From Coix lacryma-jobi var. lacryma-jobi (lineage: Eukaryota > Streptophyta > Magnoliopsida > Poales > Poaceae), in NCBI GenBank assembly GCA_009763385.1, contig VDCT01000312.1, positions 346,244 to 410,243 of the forward strand: DNA of 64,000 nt, given 5' to 3'. Under the pieces are notes generated by a model that made no database searches, was not told where the DNA came from, and saw only the letters and a program-made list of their open reading frames with translations. Positions 62,961-64,000 of this stretch are shown here, piece after piece; position 1 is the stretch's first letter, and each line of letters opens with the position of its first letter. The position numbers and the translations under genes were made by a program.

Positions 62961-64000
62961 ATCTCCCCCTTTTTGGTGATTGATGACAACACAATTAGAG
63001 CTTACAAGAGAAGGGTATAAAACTGAGATTTTGAAGCTTAGGTGTGAAACCTCCCCCTAAATGTGTGAATGAGAGCTGAATTCTCAAATTGGCATAAAAG
63101 GCCAACATTCACATATTAAAGTGGAAATAGGTTCAGTTTCACATCTGATAGCTTTGTGGGGTGCAATTAAACTGTGTCAATAATATAACGTGATGCGAAT
63201 GACAGTTTAAGCACATCAGAGGTGTTTGCTGTCTTTTGCCAGAGCGGCACTGCCGCTCTGGGCGCGGCACTGCCGGGCCCGGCACTGCCGGCCCTGGAGC
63301 GGCACTGCCGCTCAGGCAACAGTCAGCAAACGCAGCGGACAAAATATAAAACCACAAAGCATATATCAAACTGATCTAAACAAGATAGCACAAACTAAAT
63401 AAGCAGGTAAATGATACATGTCCACATCCAAGCATACGAAGTAGTACGATAGAGTATATTACAAAAATAGAGTTTTTAAACGGTCCAACTCTCTCATCTC
63501 ACAACTACAACTAAAGATGGGGACATGAAAAGCTGAAAAAGTGAAAGTGTTGTACCCCCTTCTCTTCACCTACTTCTCCCCCTTTGGCAACAAGTCACCA
63601 AAAAGAGCAAAGAGAGAAGAGAAGAGTGTCCAAGCACTCAATCATCATCCGATGCAACCTTGTCCCACTCAACCTCATCTTCTTCCTCTTCTTCCTCCTC
63701 CTCATCATCGTCGTCGTCGTCATCGGACTCTACCACGGCCTTGCCCTGACGGTGGGTGGTACTGGTGTAGCGGGTCGAGGCGGAGGCACGTGAAGACGAC
63801 GAGGTGGCACTGGCACTATCTCCTCCTGCTCCTCCTCCTCGTCATCATCATCTAGTCGTCGGACTCAAGACTGGAGAGGTCAAAGCGAGGTGGAGAGCGG
63901 GGTGGAGGTAACGGCGAACGTCCCGCCCGCTCTCGCTCTGCGCGCTGCTCAACAAGCGCCTGGTGTGCCGTCTCGGCTGCGTAGGTGCAGGTAGAAAAGA
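62961..64000 (-). mobile_element. 3' internal region of the same Copia element
   Basis: The polypurine tract is at 62961-62976. Upstream (to the right) is about 680 bp of non-coding DNA with CGGCACTGCCGG words at 63240-63315. A second AAAGGGGGAGAAG tract lies near 63575-63590, as in SIRE-type elements. Then comes the end of an acidic open frame. The rest of the element, including gag and pol, lies beyond the window. Confidence 0.7.
63644..64000 (-). pseudogene. Acidic C-terminal coding remnant of the retrotransposon
   Basis: On the minus strand the sequence reads RQGKAVVES, a long Asp/Glu run, then VEWDKVASDDD and a stop at about 63644. Upstream, in a different frame, are ETAHQALVEQRAERERAG and SPPRFDLSSLESDD with a stop. 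At least one frameshift separates them. I cannot assign it to a named domain. It may be the end of the polyprotein or of an extra 3' ORF of SIRE-type elements. Confidence 0.45.

Noticed and set aside
63541..63855. Plus-strand frames near the window end
   Set aside because: They are complements of the acidic Asp/Glu-rich minus-strand retrotransposon frame.

Overview
The window is a transposon-rich piece of a grass nuclear genome. I infer a panicoid grass such as sorghum, sugarcane or Miscanthus. The basis is the many CACTA elements built on TTTGCCGAGTGCC/TTTGCCGAGGGC subterminal repeats, the Stowaway, Tourist and hAT MITEs, two-exon genes with plant splice sites, and GC-rich coding exons in AT-rich intergenic DNA. 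It is not prokaryotic: there are no operons and almost no long uninterrupted host genes.

The host content is a tandem array of seven DUF674-family copies, all on the + strand: 506-4109, 24063-24797, 34009-35020, 37557-38485, 39514-40420, 44317-45184 and 45890-46945. Each has a long first exon with an MKLLVDTK-like start, a VTYTVMDDLxVAPMSxIS block and a GYEE|GT donor. A short second exon (GLEILKxSLQSKTVLTDVFL-like) follows. Copies 2, 3 and 5 look intact. Copies 1, 4 and 7 are clearly broken, and copy 6 has one apparent frameshift. Several copies have a TATA box about 90-110 bp before the ATG. Copies 1 and 5 share homologous exons and 3' flank, so comparing them dates later insertions by empty sites.

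Layout. 1-342: a 150-bp tandem repeat. 506-4779: DUF674 copy 1, with a LINE in its intron. 4780-8027: a CACTA remnant with a Transposase_24 gene. 8830-15815: CACTA ends, a Helitron-like end flanked by 154-bp direct repeats, and an intact non-autonomous CACTA with a GTA target duplication. 17717-23925: a structurally complete Mutator-like element (MULE) with long terminal inverted repeats (TIRs), a 9-bp target duplication, a 927-aa transposase and two GRF-type zinc-finger genes. It sits just upstream of the TATA box of DUF674 copy 2. 25-33 kb: MITEs, a 1.57-kb CACTA and a 3.34-kb CACTA with viroplasmin-like, transposase-associated and Ulp1-like remnants. 33.4-47 kb: DUF674 copies 3-7, peppered with MITEs. 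47-50 kb: nested PIF/Harbinger-like elements and tandem repeats. 50442-61713: two related CACTA elements in head-to-head inverted orientation, forming a palindrome of several kilobases. 61714-64000: the LTR and 3' interior of a SIRE-type Copia retrotransposon on the - strand, inserted into the second CACTA.

Target-site duplications read by eye support at least twelve separate insertions, several of them nested. The functional story is a host gene family expanding and decaying in tandem while several transposon superfamilies insert into its introns, exons, promoters and 3' flanks.
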